Position numbers and translations under genes: made by a program. Below are positions 8,667 to 15,156 of a stretch of 64,000 bases of DNA, piece by piece (positions within the stretch are counted from its first letter, which is position 1; the number at the start of each line of letters is the position of its first letter). Under the pieces are notes generated by a model that was given only the letters and a program-made list of their open reading frames with translations, was not told the DNA's origin and made no database searches. Source of the DNA: a bacterium (GTDB lineage Bacteria; Bacillota; Clostridia; Lachnospirales; Lachnospiraceae); contig SFRL01000015.1 of NCBI GenBank assembly GCA_004562765.1, positions 1 through 64,000 on the forward strand, in the 5' to 3' direction.

Positions 8667-8993
8667 TTATTGCCTTCTTCTATTTGACCCAGGAACTGGT
8701 CCTCCACTTTCCTTTTGACCATGCTTTGCTTGTACTTTCTGTACAGCCTCATCATATTCTACCTCTTTGTTTGTTTCCATTAATGTTAGTATTTCATTTG
8801 CTTGTACCTCTAATTTATCATCAATATAGTCAAGGTATCCAGGCATTGCTCCTGCCATTTTTTTATCAATGCCTAATCTTTTTACAAGAATTTGTCTTGT
8901 GAAAAAGCGAACGAAAATGGAAAGCATAAAAAACATTAAAATTCCAATCATGAAGTAGGAAACGATCGTTTTCATTTGATTTGTTTTTTTCAT
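8667..8993 (-). CDS. Small membrane-anchored protein, possibly a two-genome fusion
   Basis: The 108-residue frame starts 10 bases after the MBOAT stop, with TTAGGAG ahead of the ATG, so its N-terminus belongs to the MBOAT operon. Residues ~8-31 are one membrane segment. After about residue 35 the sequence becomes a soluble, charged domain (LVKRLGIDKKMAGAMPGY, then EVEYDEAVQKVQAKHG) in the AT-rich style of the first 8.6 kb. MBOAT operons usually continue with an AlgJ/AlgX-like or DHHW-type protein that starts with just such a signal anchor. I therefore suspect that a truncated DHHW-type N-terminus is joined to the tail of another gene at ~8.88-8.93 kb. The function of either half is not assigned. 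Confidence 0.45.
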   Translation of the reverse strand: MKKTNQMKTIVSYFMIGILMFFMLSIFVRFFTRQILVKRLGIDKKMAGAMPGYLDYIDDKLEVQANEILTLMETNKEVEYDEAVQKVQAKHGQKESGGPVPGSNRRRQ

Positions 8994-9003
8994 AAGTCTG
9001 CTC

Positions 9004-10383
9004 CTAAAAATTGAAATAAATAAACGGACTATAGGTCGAACGGATTGCCTGCATCATTGATAATACGAAAATAAATAGGCAATATACCGGTTTCACCCAT
9101 TGCAATCCAACATGTTCAGCCTTTTGATTGATTGTTCGAAGTAGCGGAGTTGATCCCATAAATGCAATTGCGAGGATGATCGCACTCCCGGTAAACTGTT
9201 CTAAAAATGCAGAATCAATCACAGAATAAGTACCGATATCCAACATGTTCCTGATATACAAGAGAGCAGAGGATACACTTTCTGCCCGAAAAACAACCCA
9301 GGCAATTATGACAACAATACCCGTATATATATGGTTCAGGACGCCTATTTTCTTTTGGAAACCGGTTGTTTTTTCAAGAAGCAGAAAAACAAAATAAATC
9401 ATTCCCCATAGAATGAATGTCCAGTTTGCACCATGCCATATTCCGGTCAAAAGCCATACAATGAATAGGTTCAAGAACCATCTGCATTTGGATACCCTGT
9501 TTCCTCCAAGCGGAATGTATATATAGTCCCGAAACCATGTGCTTAACGAAATATGCCATCTTCTCCAAAAATCAGTAACGCTGTCTGCAATATATGGATA
9601 ATTGAAATTTTCATTGATTGAAAAACCAAACATTTTTCCCAAACCGATTGCCATATCGGAATATCCGGAAAAATCAAAATATATTTGAAGCGTATATGCA
9701 ATTGCGCCTAACCATGCTGAGAAAATGGAATTTGTCCCATTCGAAGAAAACATCATATCTGCTAACAATGCCATGTAATCTGCCAACAATAATTTTTTCC
9801 CCAGACCTAATGAGAATCGACAGATACCTTCGCTAAATAATTCTTTGTTTTCTATGCGGTTTTGAATCTGATCTTCGATATCTCTATACCTTACGATAGG
9901 ACCTGCAATCAATTGAGGAAATAACGAGACATAAAGGCCCACATAGAGGGGATTTCTCTGTGCAGTCGCATTTCCGTAATAGATATCAAAGAGATAAGAC
10001 ATCAGCTGGAATGTGAAGAAAGAGATGCCGATGGGAAGTGTAATTTCTACATTGAGTAACTCTCTATGAAATGCTTTATTTATTTGCTCTGAAAAGAAGC
10101 TAAAATATTTAAATGAAAATAAAATCAGTACATGATAGCTAGTCGCGATTGCAAGCAATCTCCTTGAATGATTTTTCTCTATCTGAAGACCGAGCATCCA
10201 TGTCATGAAAATAGAAAGAATCATTAAGAACACAAAAAGTGGTTCTCCCCATGCATAAAAACCTAAACTGGCTAATAAAAGAAATATATTTCGAAATTTA
10301 CGCCCTTTAAAAATAGGATTGTAATAAATGATGAGTGTTATGGGCAAAAATAGAAATAGAAATACTGTAGATGAAAACACCAT
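9004..10383 (-). CDS. MBOAT family membrane-bound O-acyltransferase (AlgI/DltB-like)
   Basis: It should transfer acyl (often acetyl) groups across the membrane to an extracytoplasmic polysaccharide. The 459-residue protein has about ten membrane segments. It carries the family signatures LPIGISFFTFQ, the QLIAGPIVRY loop, YFDFSGYSDMAIGLG, and FWRRWHISLSTWFRDYIYIP with LTGIWHGANWTF, where the last His is the catalytic one. I chose the ATG at 10383, which has ACGGAGG about ten bases before it, over the upstream ATG at 10407. It is followed after 10 bases by a membrane-anchored ORF, and is divergent from an XRE regulator. The polysaccharide substrate is unknown. Confidence 0.92.
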   Translation of the reverse strand: MVFSSTVFLFLFLPITLIIYYNPIFKGRKFRNIFLLLASLGFYAWGEPLFVFLMILSIFMTWMLGLQIEKNHSRRLLAIATSYHVLILFSFKYFSFFSEQINKAFHRELLNVEITLPIGISFFTFQLMSYLFDIYYGNATAQRNPLYVGLYVSLFPQLIAGPIVRYRDIEDQIQNRIENKELFSEGICRFSLGLGKKLLLADYMALLADMMFSSNGTNSIFSAWLGAIAYTLQIYFDFSGYSDMAIGLGKMFGFSINENFNYPYIADSVTDFWRRWHISLSTWFRDYIYIPLGGNRVSKCRWFLNLFIVWLLTGIWHGANWTFILWGMIYFVFLLLEKTTGFQKKIGVLNHIYTGIVVIIAWVVFRAESVSSALLYIRNMLDIGTYSVIDSAFLEQFTGSAIILAIAFMGSTPLLRTINQKAEHVGLQWVKPVYCLFIFVLSMMQAIRSTYSPFIYFNF

Positions 10384-10419
10384 ACGACTAATTCCTCCGT
10401 GAAACATAATAATAGATTA

Positions 10420-10435
10420 TAACTCAATTGAGTTA
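10420..10435. promoter_or_regulatory. 16-base perfect palindrome between mboat and xre genes (candidate operator)
   Basis: TAACTCAATTGAGTTA is exactly self-complementary. It lies 37 bases before the MBOAT start and ~90 before the divergent XRE start. Its position and symmetry fit a dimeric repressor site, most simply for the XRE protein itself. No binding data. Confidence 0.45.
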
Positions 10436-10526
10436 CAGAATGCAATACATGACTTATATGAATTCTATTCTATAAAACTCATTATGGGTACAATATTTCT
10501 ATCATAGCGAAAGTGAGGAATATGTT

Positions 10527-10856
10527 GTGATTGAAGAAAGTGTACTGGAACGAATTAAGGAACTGTTAAAATTCAATCATTGGTCTTTGTATAAGCTTGC
10601 GAAAATGTCCGGCTTATCATATTCAAGTCTTAGTAATTTGTTTCATAGAAACACTTGTCCTTCGATACCAACACTTGAACGAATTTGTAAAGGATTTGAA
10701 ATAGGAATACCTGAATTCTTTGATTTTTCTCAAAATCCATTAAGAAATGACCAGCTTACAGAGGAAGAACAGAATCTAATAAATTCATTTAGGGAGTTAT
10801 CCAAAAAAGATAAAGAATTATTATTAGCATATGTCAGAGGATTATTAAAACAATAG
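10527..10856 (+). CDS. XRE-family helix-turn-helix regulator
   Basis: A 109-residue protein. Residues ~5-65 form a lambda-repressor-like HTH (WSLYKLAKMSGLSYSSLSNL, then PSIPTLERICKGFEI). A short acidic and helical tail follows (TEEEQNLINSFRELSKKDKE), as is common in small regulators of mobile or accessory regions. The start is GTG, with GTGAGGA eight bases upstream. It is divergent from the MBOAT gene, and a 16-base palindrome between them is a likely operator. The regulated genes are an inference. Confidence 0.8.
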   Translation: MIEESVLERIKELLKFNHWSLYKLAKMSGLSYSSLSNLFHRNTCPSIPTLERICKGFEIGIPEFFDFSQNPLRNDQLTEEEQNLINSFRELSKKDKELLLAYVRGLLKQ

Positions 10857-10958
10857 GCTATTGATAACTGCCTGACAGATTTTTATGGGGATGAAGCCTG
10901 CAAAGAAGAACTGAAAGACTTTCTGCGTCGGTATTGTCTTGCATTTTCGGAGGATTAA
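10857..10958 (+). pseudogene. Open, start-less coding remnant downstream of the XRE gene
   Basis: Directly after the XRE stop, the same frame stays open for 33 codons with coding-like composition (DFYGDEACKEELKDFLRRYC and on) and ends at TAA. It has no start codon. It looks like the tail of a mobile-element gene whose front is lost; the family is not recognised. Confidence 0.3.
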
Positions 10959-11016
10959 CTATCAACAATATGTATATTTCCGTTTTTTTAAGAAACAATA
11001 TCACTGAGGTGATGGC

Positions 11017-11160
11017 ATGAACAAGAAAGAGATGGAACAGCAACGAAAGAAATCAAATGAAAAATTTAATAGCGTGACTCAAAAAGTTAAGGTGGAAAAT
11101 CAAAACCAGACACACAATACTCGTCTGGAAGGAATTGCACCGATTAATCAGAAACGATAG
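11017..11160 (+). CDS. Small basic/polar protein of 47 residues, function unknown
   Basis: It starts at an ATG with GAGGTGATGGC just ahead and ends at a TAG that forms the first base pair of a terminator hairpin. The product (MNKKEMEQQRKKSNEKF…) is highly charged and helical. Short ORFs of this type are common next to XRE genes in integrative elements of Lachnospiraceae, which is only a contextual hint. Confidence 0.5.
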   Translation: MNKKEMEQQRKKSNEKFNSVTQKVKVENQNQTHNTRLEGIAPINQKR

Positions 11161-11183
11161 GCGGCCAAAGAGGTCGCCTTTTT
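11160..11183 (+). terminator. Rho-independent terminator
   Basis: GGCGGCC and GGTCGCC pair (one G-T wobble) around AAAGA and are followed by TTTTT. It overlaps the stop of the 47-residue ORF. Confidence 0.85.
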
Positions 11184-11265
11184 GAATGGGAGGAATAAAA
11201 AGGAGAGTTTTGGCACATCGTTGTGCTTGTAACCCAGATAGCACTTTCCTGCTGATTTATATCGT

Positions 11266-11331
11266 TTGAAAAAAATGAAATATTTGATATAATAATTATG
11301 CTATCAATTGTTTGGCGGCAGATGATAGCAT
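11266..11331 (+). promoter_or_regulatory. Promoter and inverted-repeat operator of the VapBC-like module
   Basis: TTGAAA (11266-11271), a 16-base spacer and TATAAT (11288-11293) are followed immediately by the inverted repeat ATGCTATCA (11298-11306) / TGATAGCAT (11323-11331). A dyad at the transcription start fits autorepression by the antitoxin-toxin complex. The rest of the 270-base gap before 11431 shows nothing else. Confidence 0.55.
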
Positions 11332-11430
11332 AGAAGTAATAAGTAGTCTCTTCTCAATACATCTATCATGGAGTAAATTGATAGGATTTCCCATATGTGA
11401 ATAATCTGTTATAAAGAAGGAGGTATTTCT

Positions 11431-11682
11431 ATGTTAGCGGCAGTAAAAGGTTATTATGATGGAACGCAAATTGTTGTGGATGAAAGCGATAGAAAAACTT
11501 TAAATATCGGAGATGAAGTCATTATTACTATTCTAAATCGATTAAATACAACAGGAACAGAAGCAAGAGCAGATAAAAGACTTAGAATAGTAGATCTTGA
11601 AAAGTATGTTGTGCAAAGTAACAGAAGTACAGAGGAAATGGATAATTATATAAGGGAGATGCGGGATAATGATAGATTCTAA
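11431..11682 (+). CDS. Antitoxin of a type II PIN-toxin module
   Basis: An 83-residue protein. The N-terminal half (AAVKGYYDGTQIVVDES, then LNIGDEVIITIL) resembles the short beta-rich AbrB-like antitoxin fold. The C-terminus is acidic and flexible, as in antitoxins that wrap a toxin. AAGGAGG precedes the ATG. Its end overlaps the toxin start by 14 bases, which couples translation. It should repress its own promoter through the dyad at 11298 (inference). Confidence 0.7.
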   Translation: MLAAVKGYYDGTQIVVDESDRKTLNIGDEVIITILNRLNTTGTEARADKRLRIVDLEKYVVQSNRSTEEMDNYIREMRDNDRF

Positions 11683-12088
11683 GAAAATCTTTATTGATAC
11701 AGCACCCATTATATATTATTTGCAAAGTAGTGAGCTATATTATGCCAATATGAAAGAATTTTGGAAAAAATACAATGAGTGCGATTATGTAACTTCAACT
11801 ATTACAATTACGGAGTATTTGGCATATCCATATATGCACAAAGAAATGCAATTGATTGATTCATTTTATGCTTTCATAAAGGATATGGATATTCATGTTA
11901 GGAGCATTGATGAAAGAGTTGCAGAGAAAGCAGCGCAAATTAGAGCAGCATACAAATATTTTAAGACTATGGACGCATTGCAGTTAGCCACAGCTTGTAT
12001 AATGAATTGTGATTTATTTCTGACTAATGATAAACAGTTAAGACAATTCACAGAGATTAAATGTATTACAGTTGATGAATTGGAATAA
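11669..12088 (+). CDS. PIN-domain ribonuclease toxin (VapC-like)
   Basis: A 139-residue PIN domain. The first acidic residue is in FIDTAPIIYYL, the middle one in ITITEYLAYP, and the last in FKTMDALQLATAC followed by FLTNDKQL. These make the usual Asp/Glu cluster for a metal-dependent RNase. Family members cleave tRNA or other RNA when freed from the antitoxin. It is overlapped by the antitoxin gene. Confidence 0.82.
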   Translation: MIDSKKIFIDTAPIIYYLQSSELYYANMKEFWKKYNECDYVTSTITITEYLAYPYMHKEMQLIDSFYAFIKDMDIHVRSIDERVAEKAAQIRAAYKYFKTMDALQLATACIMNCDLFLTNDKQLRQFTEIKCITVDELE

Positions 12089-12153
12089 TTTCAGCTGTTC
12101 AGGAAAAGAAAAAGCTGAAAACCTAGAAAGATGGTTTCCAACCATTTAAAGTG

Positions 12154-12202
12154 AATGCGGAAGATGGGGCGCACGAGGTCCGGTGGACCTCGGCTTTGCG
12201 CC
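12154..12202. repeat. Partial copy of the tRNA-Leu 3' end plus a GC-rich hairpin
   Basis: TGCGGAAGATGGG at 12154-12166 repeats the first 13 bases of the tRNA-Leu(AAG) gene end at 12302. Next comes a hairpin: outer arms GGCGCA/TGCGCC and inner arms CGAGGTCC (12174-12181)/GGACCTCG (12185-12192). A duplicated tRNA 3' end is what an integrated element leaves as an attachment site, but the ~150 bases between copies hold no integrase. Confidence 0.4.
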
Positions 12203-12264
12203 GACCGGAGCGAAGCGGAGACCTTGAACTTTGGGTTCAAGGGACGCTTCGGTACGGAAAAAGA

Positions 12265-12299
12265 AAAGCCTCAGGTTTTCACCTGAGGCTTTCTTTTTT
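12265..12299. terminator. Bidirectional terminator next to tRNA-Leu(AAG)
   Basis: Arms AAAGCCTCAGG (12265-12275) and CCTGAGGCTTT (12282-12292) close a 6-base loop, with T-rich tails on both strands. It ends the minus-strand tRNA transcript. Confidence 0.88.
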
Positions 12300-12301
12300 C
12301 G

Positions 12302-12385
12302 TGCGGAAGATGGGACTTGAACCCACACGGCCTTGCGGTCACAAGATCCTTAGTCTTGCTCGTCTGCCAATTCCGACACTTCCGC
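12302..12385 (-). tRNA. tRNA-Leu (anticodon AAG)
   Basis: An 84-base class II tRNA. The acceptor arms GCGGAAG/CTTCCGC pair, the anticodon stem CAAGA/TCTTG encloses loop CTAAGGA (anticodon AAG), there is a long variable arm, and the T loop contains GGTTCAAGTCC. CCA is not encoded. Confidence 0.95.
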
Positions 12386-12405
12386 ATTTGTCTCGCGACC
12401 GTATT

Positions 12406-12434
12406 ATAGTATCAAATGTGTATGGAAATGTCAA
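12406..12434 (-). promoter_or_regulatory. Promoter of tRNA-Leu(AAG)
   Basis: On the minus strand, TTGACA (12434-12429), a 17-base spacer and TACTAT (12411-12406); an overlapping TATAAT lies three bases further on. It is divergent from the promoter at 12469. Confidence 0.6.
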
Positions 12435-12468
12435 GCAAAAATTTTTTGAAAAAATTTTGAAATTATGG

Positions 12469-12497
12469 TTGACAATCAGGAGGAAAAAAGATAGAAT
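12469..12497 (+). promoter_or_regulatory. Promoter of tRNA-Leu(CAG)
   Basis: TTGACA (12469-12474), a 17-base spacer and TAGAAT (12492-12497), 21 bases before the mature tRNA end. Confidence 0.75.
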
Positions 12498-12517
12498 AGC
12501 ATTTGTCAGTTCGACAT

Positions 12518-12601
12518 GCAGAAGTGGCGGAATTGGCAGACGCGCAGGCTTCAGGTGCCTGTGGTAGCAATATCGTGTGGGTTCAAGTCCCATCTTCTGC
12601 A
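12518..12601 (+). tRNA. tRNA-Leu (anticodon CAG)
   Basis: An 84-base class II tRNA. Acceptor arms GCAGAAG/CTTCTGC pair, the anticodon stem CAGGC/GCCTG encloses TTCAGGT (anticodon CAG), and the variable arm is long. It closely resembles the divergent tRNA-Leu(AAG) outside the anticodon and variable arms. Confidence 0.95.
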
Positions 12602-12605
12602 TTTC

Positions 12606-12636
12606 AAATAGGAAGTCAATGTGACTTCCTATTTTT
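12606..12636 (+). terminator. Terminator of tRNA-Leu(CAG)
   Basis: Arms AAATAGGAAGTCA and TGACTTCCTATTT close an ATG loop and end in a T-run. Confidence 0.88.
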
Positions 12637-12671
12637 GTCTGCGCAAAAAGAAAAATGAAAGGGGTGCGCAT

Positions 12672-13853
12672 ATGCAGTATCGTGTAAATCAAAAAAATGG
12701 GGATAAACTGTCGATTCTTGGTTATGGATGCCTGCGCTATACGAAAAAGGGTACGGTCATTGATCAGGAGAAAGCAGAAAAAGAGATGGCGTTGGCTGTG
12801 GAAAAGGGTGTCAATTATTTCGATACCGCTTATACCTATGGCGGCAGCGAGGTATGTCTGGGCAAGTTCCTTGCAAAGTACGGCTATCGTGACCGCGTGA
12901 AGATCGCAACCAAACTGCCTCATTACTATATAAAGAAGATTGAAGACATGGAGCGCTATTTCGCGGAGGAACTGGAACGGCTGCAGACGGATTATATCGA
13001 TTATTATCTCATGCATATGCTCAATGATCCGGCGACCTGGCAACGCCTGACGGATCTTGGCATTCAGGATTGGATCCGGGAAAAAAAGGAGTCCGGTGCG
13101 ATCAAAAATATCGGCTTTTCTTTTCACGGTGGAACGGCGAAGTTCAAGGAGCTGATCGATGCATACGATTGGGATTTTTGCCAGATCCAGTACAATTATA
13201 TGGATGAATATACTCAGGCAGGTATTGACGGCTTGAACTATGCGCATGAGAAAGGTATTCCGGTCATCATCATGGAACCGCTTAGGGGCGGCAGACTGGT
13301 GAACCAACTTCCTGAGGCTGCGAAGAAAGAGTTTGCGGCTGCGGATAAAGATCGCACTCCGGCCGAGTGGGGACTGCGCTGGATCTGGAATCACGAGCAG
13401 GTAAATGTCATCCTTTCGGGCATGAATGATGTGGCTCAGGTGGAGGAGAACTGCAGGATTGCTTCCGAGGCGCAGGCCCACGAGATGACAGAGGCGGATC
13501 TGCAGGTGTTTGATCGGGTCAAGGCAGAGATCAACAAGAGCGTCAAGGTCGGCTGTACCGGATGCGGTTACTGTATGCCGTGTCCCCAGGGTGTTGATAT
13601 TCCGACCTGCTTTCAGGCTTACAACCGCAGCTACACGGATAGCTGGTTTGGCGGCATGATGGCATATTTTATGTGTACGACACTGCGACAGGATAAGACG
13701 ATTGCATCGAAATGTGTCGGATGCGGTAAATGTGAGAAGCATTGCCCGCAGCAGATCCATATTCGAGAAGAACTGAAAAATGTCAAGCGCCGCATGGAGA
13801 ACCCTATCTACAAGGTAGTGAAGACAGTTGCAGATAAGATTTACAAATACTAA
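12672..13853 (+). CDS. Aldo/keto reductase with C-terminal 4Fe-4S ferredoxin domain
   Basis: A 393-residue fusion. The AKR barrel shows LGYGCLRY, FDTAYTYGGSE with the catalytic Asp/Tyr region, KIATKLPHYY, and DYYLMHML with its conserved His. The C-terminus adds two cysteine clusters, VGCTGCGYCMPCPQGVDIP (~300) and CVGCGKCEKHCPQQIHI (~355), which should hold iron-sulfur centres. Such AKR-ferredoxin fusions are common in anaerobic Clostridia; the physiological substrate is not known. The ATG at 12672 has AAAGGGGTG ahead and matches the family start. It is the first gene after the tRNA terminator. Confidence 0.9.
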   Translation: MQYRVNQKNGDKLSILGYGCLRYTKKGTVIDQEKAEKEMALAVEKGVNYFDTAYTYGGSEVCLGKFLAKYGYRDRVKIATKLPHYYIKKIEDMERYFAEELERLQTDYIDYYLMHMLNDPATWQRLTDLGIQDWIREKKESGAIKNIGFSFHGGTAKFKELIDAYDWDFCQIQYNYMDEYTQAGIDGLNYAHEKGIPVIIMEPLRGGRLVNQLPEAAKKEFAAADKDRTPAEWGLRWIWNHEQVNVILSGMNDVAQVEENCRIASEAQAHEMTEADLQVFDRVKAEINKSVKVGCTGCGYCMPCPQGVDIPTCFQAYNRSYTDSWFGGMMAYFMCTTLRQDKTIASKCVGCGKCEKHCPQQIHIREELKNVKRRMENPIYKVVKTVADKIYKY

Positions 13854-13881
13854 TATTATAGTGGAATTCATTAAGTAGTGG

Positions 13882-14017
13882 AAATTCAGGCAGGTGAGAA
13901 TATTGAACACGACTTTGCCCGACCGAGCAAGCACCAACCGTCTTGCAAAATATGATAAGAAGAAAAGCGCGACGAGCGGAGGGGAACGGAGTGGCAATAT
14001 CACACCTGCCTGAATTT
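13882..14017. repeat. 136-base intergenic fold with 15-base closing arms
   Basis: AAATTCAGGCAGGTG (13882-13896) and CACCTGCCTGAATTT (14003-14017) are exact complements. They enclose ~105 bases of GC-rich, non-coding sequence with purine-rich GGAGGGGAACGGAGTGG. It fills most of the gap between the reductase and dgt. It could be a terminator-like fold, a small RNA or a species repeat; I could not match it to a known RNA class. Confidence 0.4.
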
Positions 14018-14147
14018 TGTCGTAAACAAATTTCTATGCAGAAAGCTCATACAAAAAAGGAAATTTGTCAAAAACGCGGAAAACATATACTAGAGATTTT
14101 TGTTATTGTTGATTTTTTGGGAGATACAGGAAAGGAAAAGACAACAT

Positions 14148-15155
14148 ATGACAATTCGCGAGGAACTGGAACGACGCCAGCATACGATGCTGAGTCCCTA
14201 TGCCTGCATGGATGAAAATTCTGTCGGCAGGGACAGGGAAGAACCGCAGTGCGATATCCGTCCGGTCTTTCAGAGAGATCGTGACCGTATTCTGCACAGC
14301 AAGGCTTTCCGGCGCTTGAAAAACAAGACGCAGGTGTTTTTGACACCAAAAGGAGACCATTACCGTACAAGACTTTCACATACGCTGGAGGTATCACAGA
14401 ATGCACGTACGATCGCGAAGGCACTCCGGCTGAATGAGGATCTGGTGGAGGCGATCGCCCTCGGACATGATCTGGGACATACGCCTTTCGGACATGCGGG
14501 GGAGCAGATTTTAAACGAGCTTTGTGAGGGTGGATTTTCCCACAATGAACAGAGCGTGCGTGTGGTGGAGCGTCTGGAAAAAAATGGCGAGGGACTGAAT
14601 CTGACATGGGAGGTCAGAGATGGTATCCGAAATCATCAGATGAGCCTGATGCCCCATACACTGGAGGGACGAATCGTGCGCCTTTCTGATAAGATCGCCT
14701 ATATCAACCATGATATCGATGATGCGATCCGTGCCAGGATCCTGGTGGAGGAGGATATCCCGATCGAGTACCGGGAGGTTCTGGGTAACAGTACCAGAGA
14801 GCGTTTGGATACGCTGGTACATAATACCATCATCAACAGTATGGATAAGAATGACATCTGCATGTCTCCGGAGGTGGAGCAGGCGATGACCGGACTGCGC
14901 CAGTTTATGTTTGAAAACCTTTACCGCGGCTCCGTGGCAAAAACGGAGGAGGCAAAGGCAAAGGAACTGCTGCGCAAGCTGTTTCATTTTTACATGGAAC
15001 AGCCGGATTTCATGCCGGAGCAGTTTACCAGGATGATCGATGCGGGTGAGAAACAGGATCGTGTTGTCTGCGACTATATTGCAGGTATGACAGACCAGTA
15101 TGCGATCGCGAAATTTAATGAGTATTTTGTACCATTGGCATGGCAGGTGAATTAA
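14148..15155 (+). CDS. dgt: Deoxyguanosinetriphosphate triphosphohydrolase-like HD protein
   Basis: It hydrolyses dNTPs to nucleosides and triphosphate (Dgt/SAMHD1-type HD superfamily). The 335-residue product shows RRLKNKTQVF, RTRLSHTLEVSQ (HD-domain His), the ALGHDLGHTPFGHAGE motif with the metal-binding His-Asp, and a later SDKIAYINHDIDDAI Asp. The ATG at 14148 follows AGGAAAGG. It precedes dnaG by one base, so the two are probably co-transcribed, a common pairing in Lachnospiraceae that links nucleotide pools to replication. Confidence 0.93.
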   Translation: MTIREELERRQHTMLSPYACMDENSVGRDREEPQCDIRPVFQRDRDRILHSKAFRRLKNKTQVFLTPKGDHYRTRLSHTLEVSQNARTIAKALRLNEDLVEAIALGHDLGHTPFGHAGEQILNELCEGGFSHNEQSVRVVERLEKNGEGLNLTWEVRDGIRNHQMSLMPHTLEGRIVRLSDKIAYINHDIDDAIRARILVEEDIPIEYREVLGNSTRERLDTLVHNTIINSMDKNDICMSPEVEQAMTGLRQFMFENLYRGSVAKTEEAKAKELLRKLFHFYMEQPDFMPEQFTRMIDAGEKQDRVVCDYIAGMTDQYAIAKFNEYFVPLAWQVN

Positions 15156-15156
15156 A

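Noticed and set aside
100..8900. Horizontal transfer as the source of the AT-rich segment
   Set aside because: The content is ordinary core genes (spoIIID, nth, LCP, DUF1836) with no integrase, repeats or tRNA border, and both ends fall inside genes. A join of two genomes explains it better, though only reads can prove it.
10420..12300. Intact prophage or integrative element
   Set aside because: Only an XRE gene, small remnants and a toxin module are present; no integrase, relaxase, terminase or structural gene is visible.
12339..14003. A 554-codon minus-strand open frame
   Set aside because: It lies opposite the aldo/keto reductase and both the tRNA promoters and the tRNA-Leu(CAG); its composition is that of an antisense shadow and it has no ribosome site or family match.
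14068..14607. A 179-codon minus-strand ORF opposite dgt
   Set aside because: Shadow of the strongly coding dgt frame; Pro/Ser/His-rich composition typical of antisense frames in GC-richer genes.
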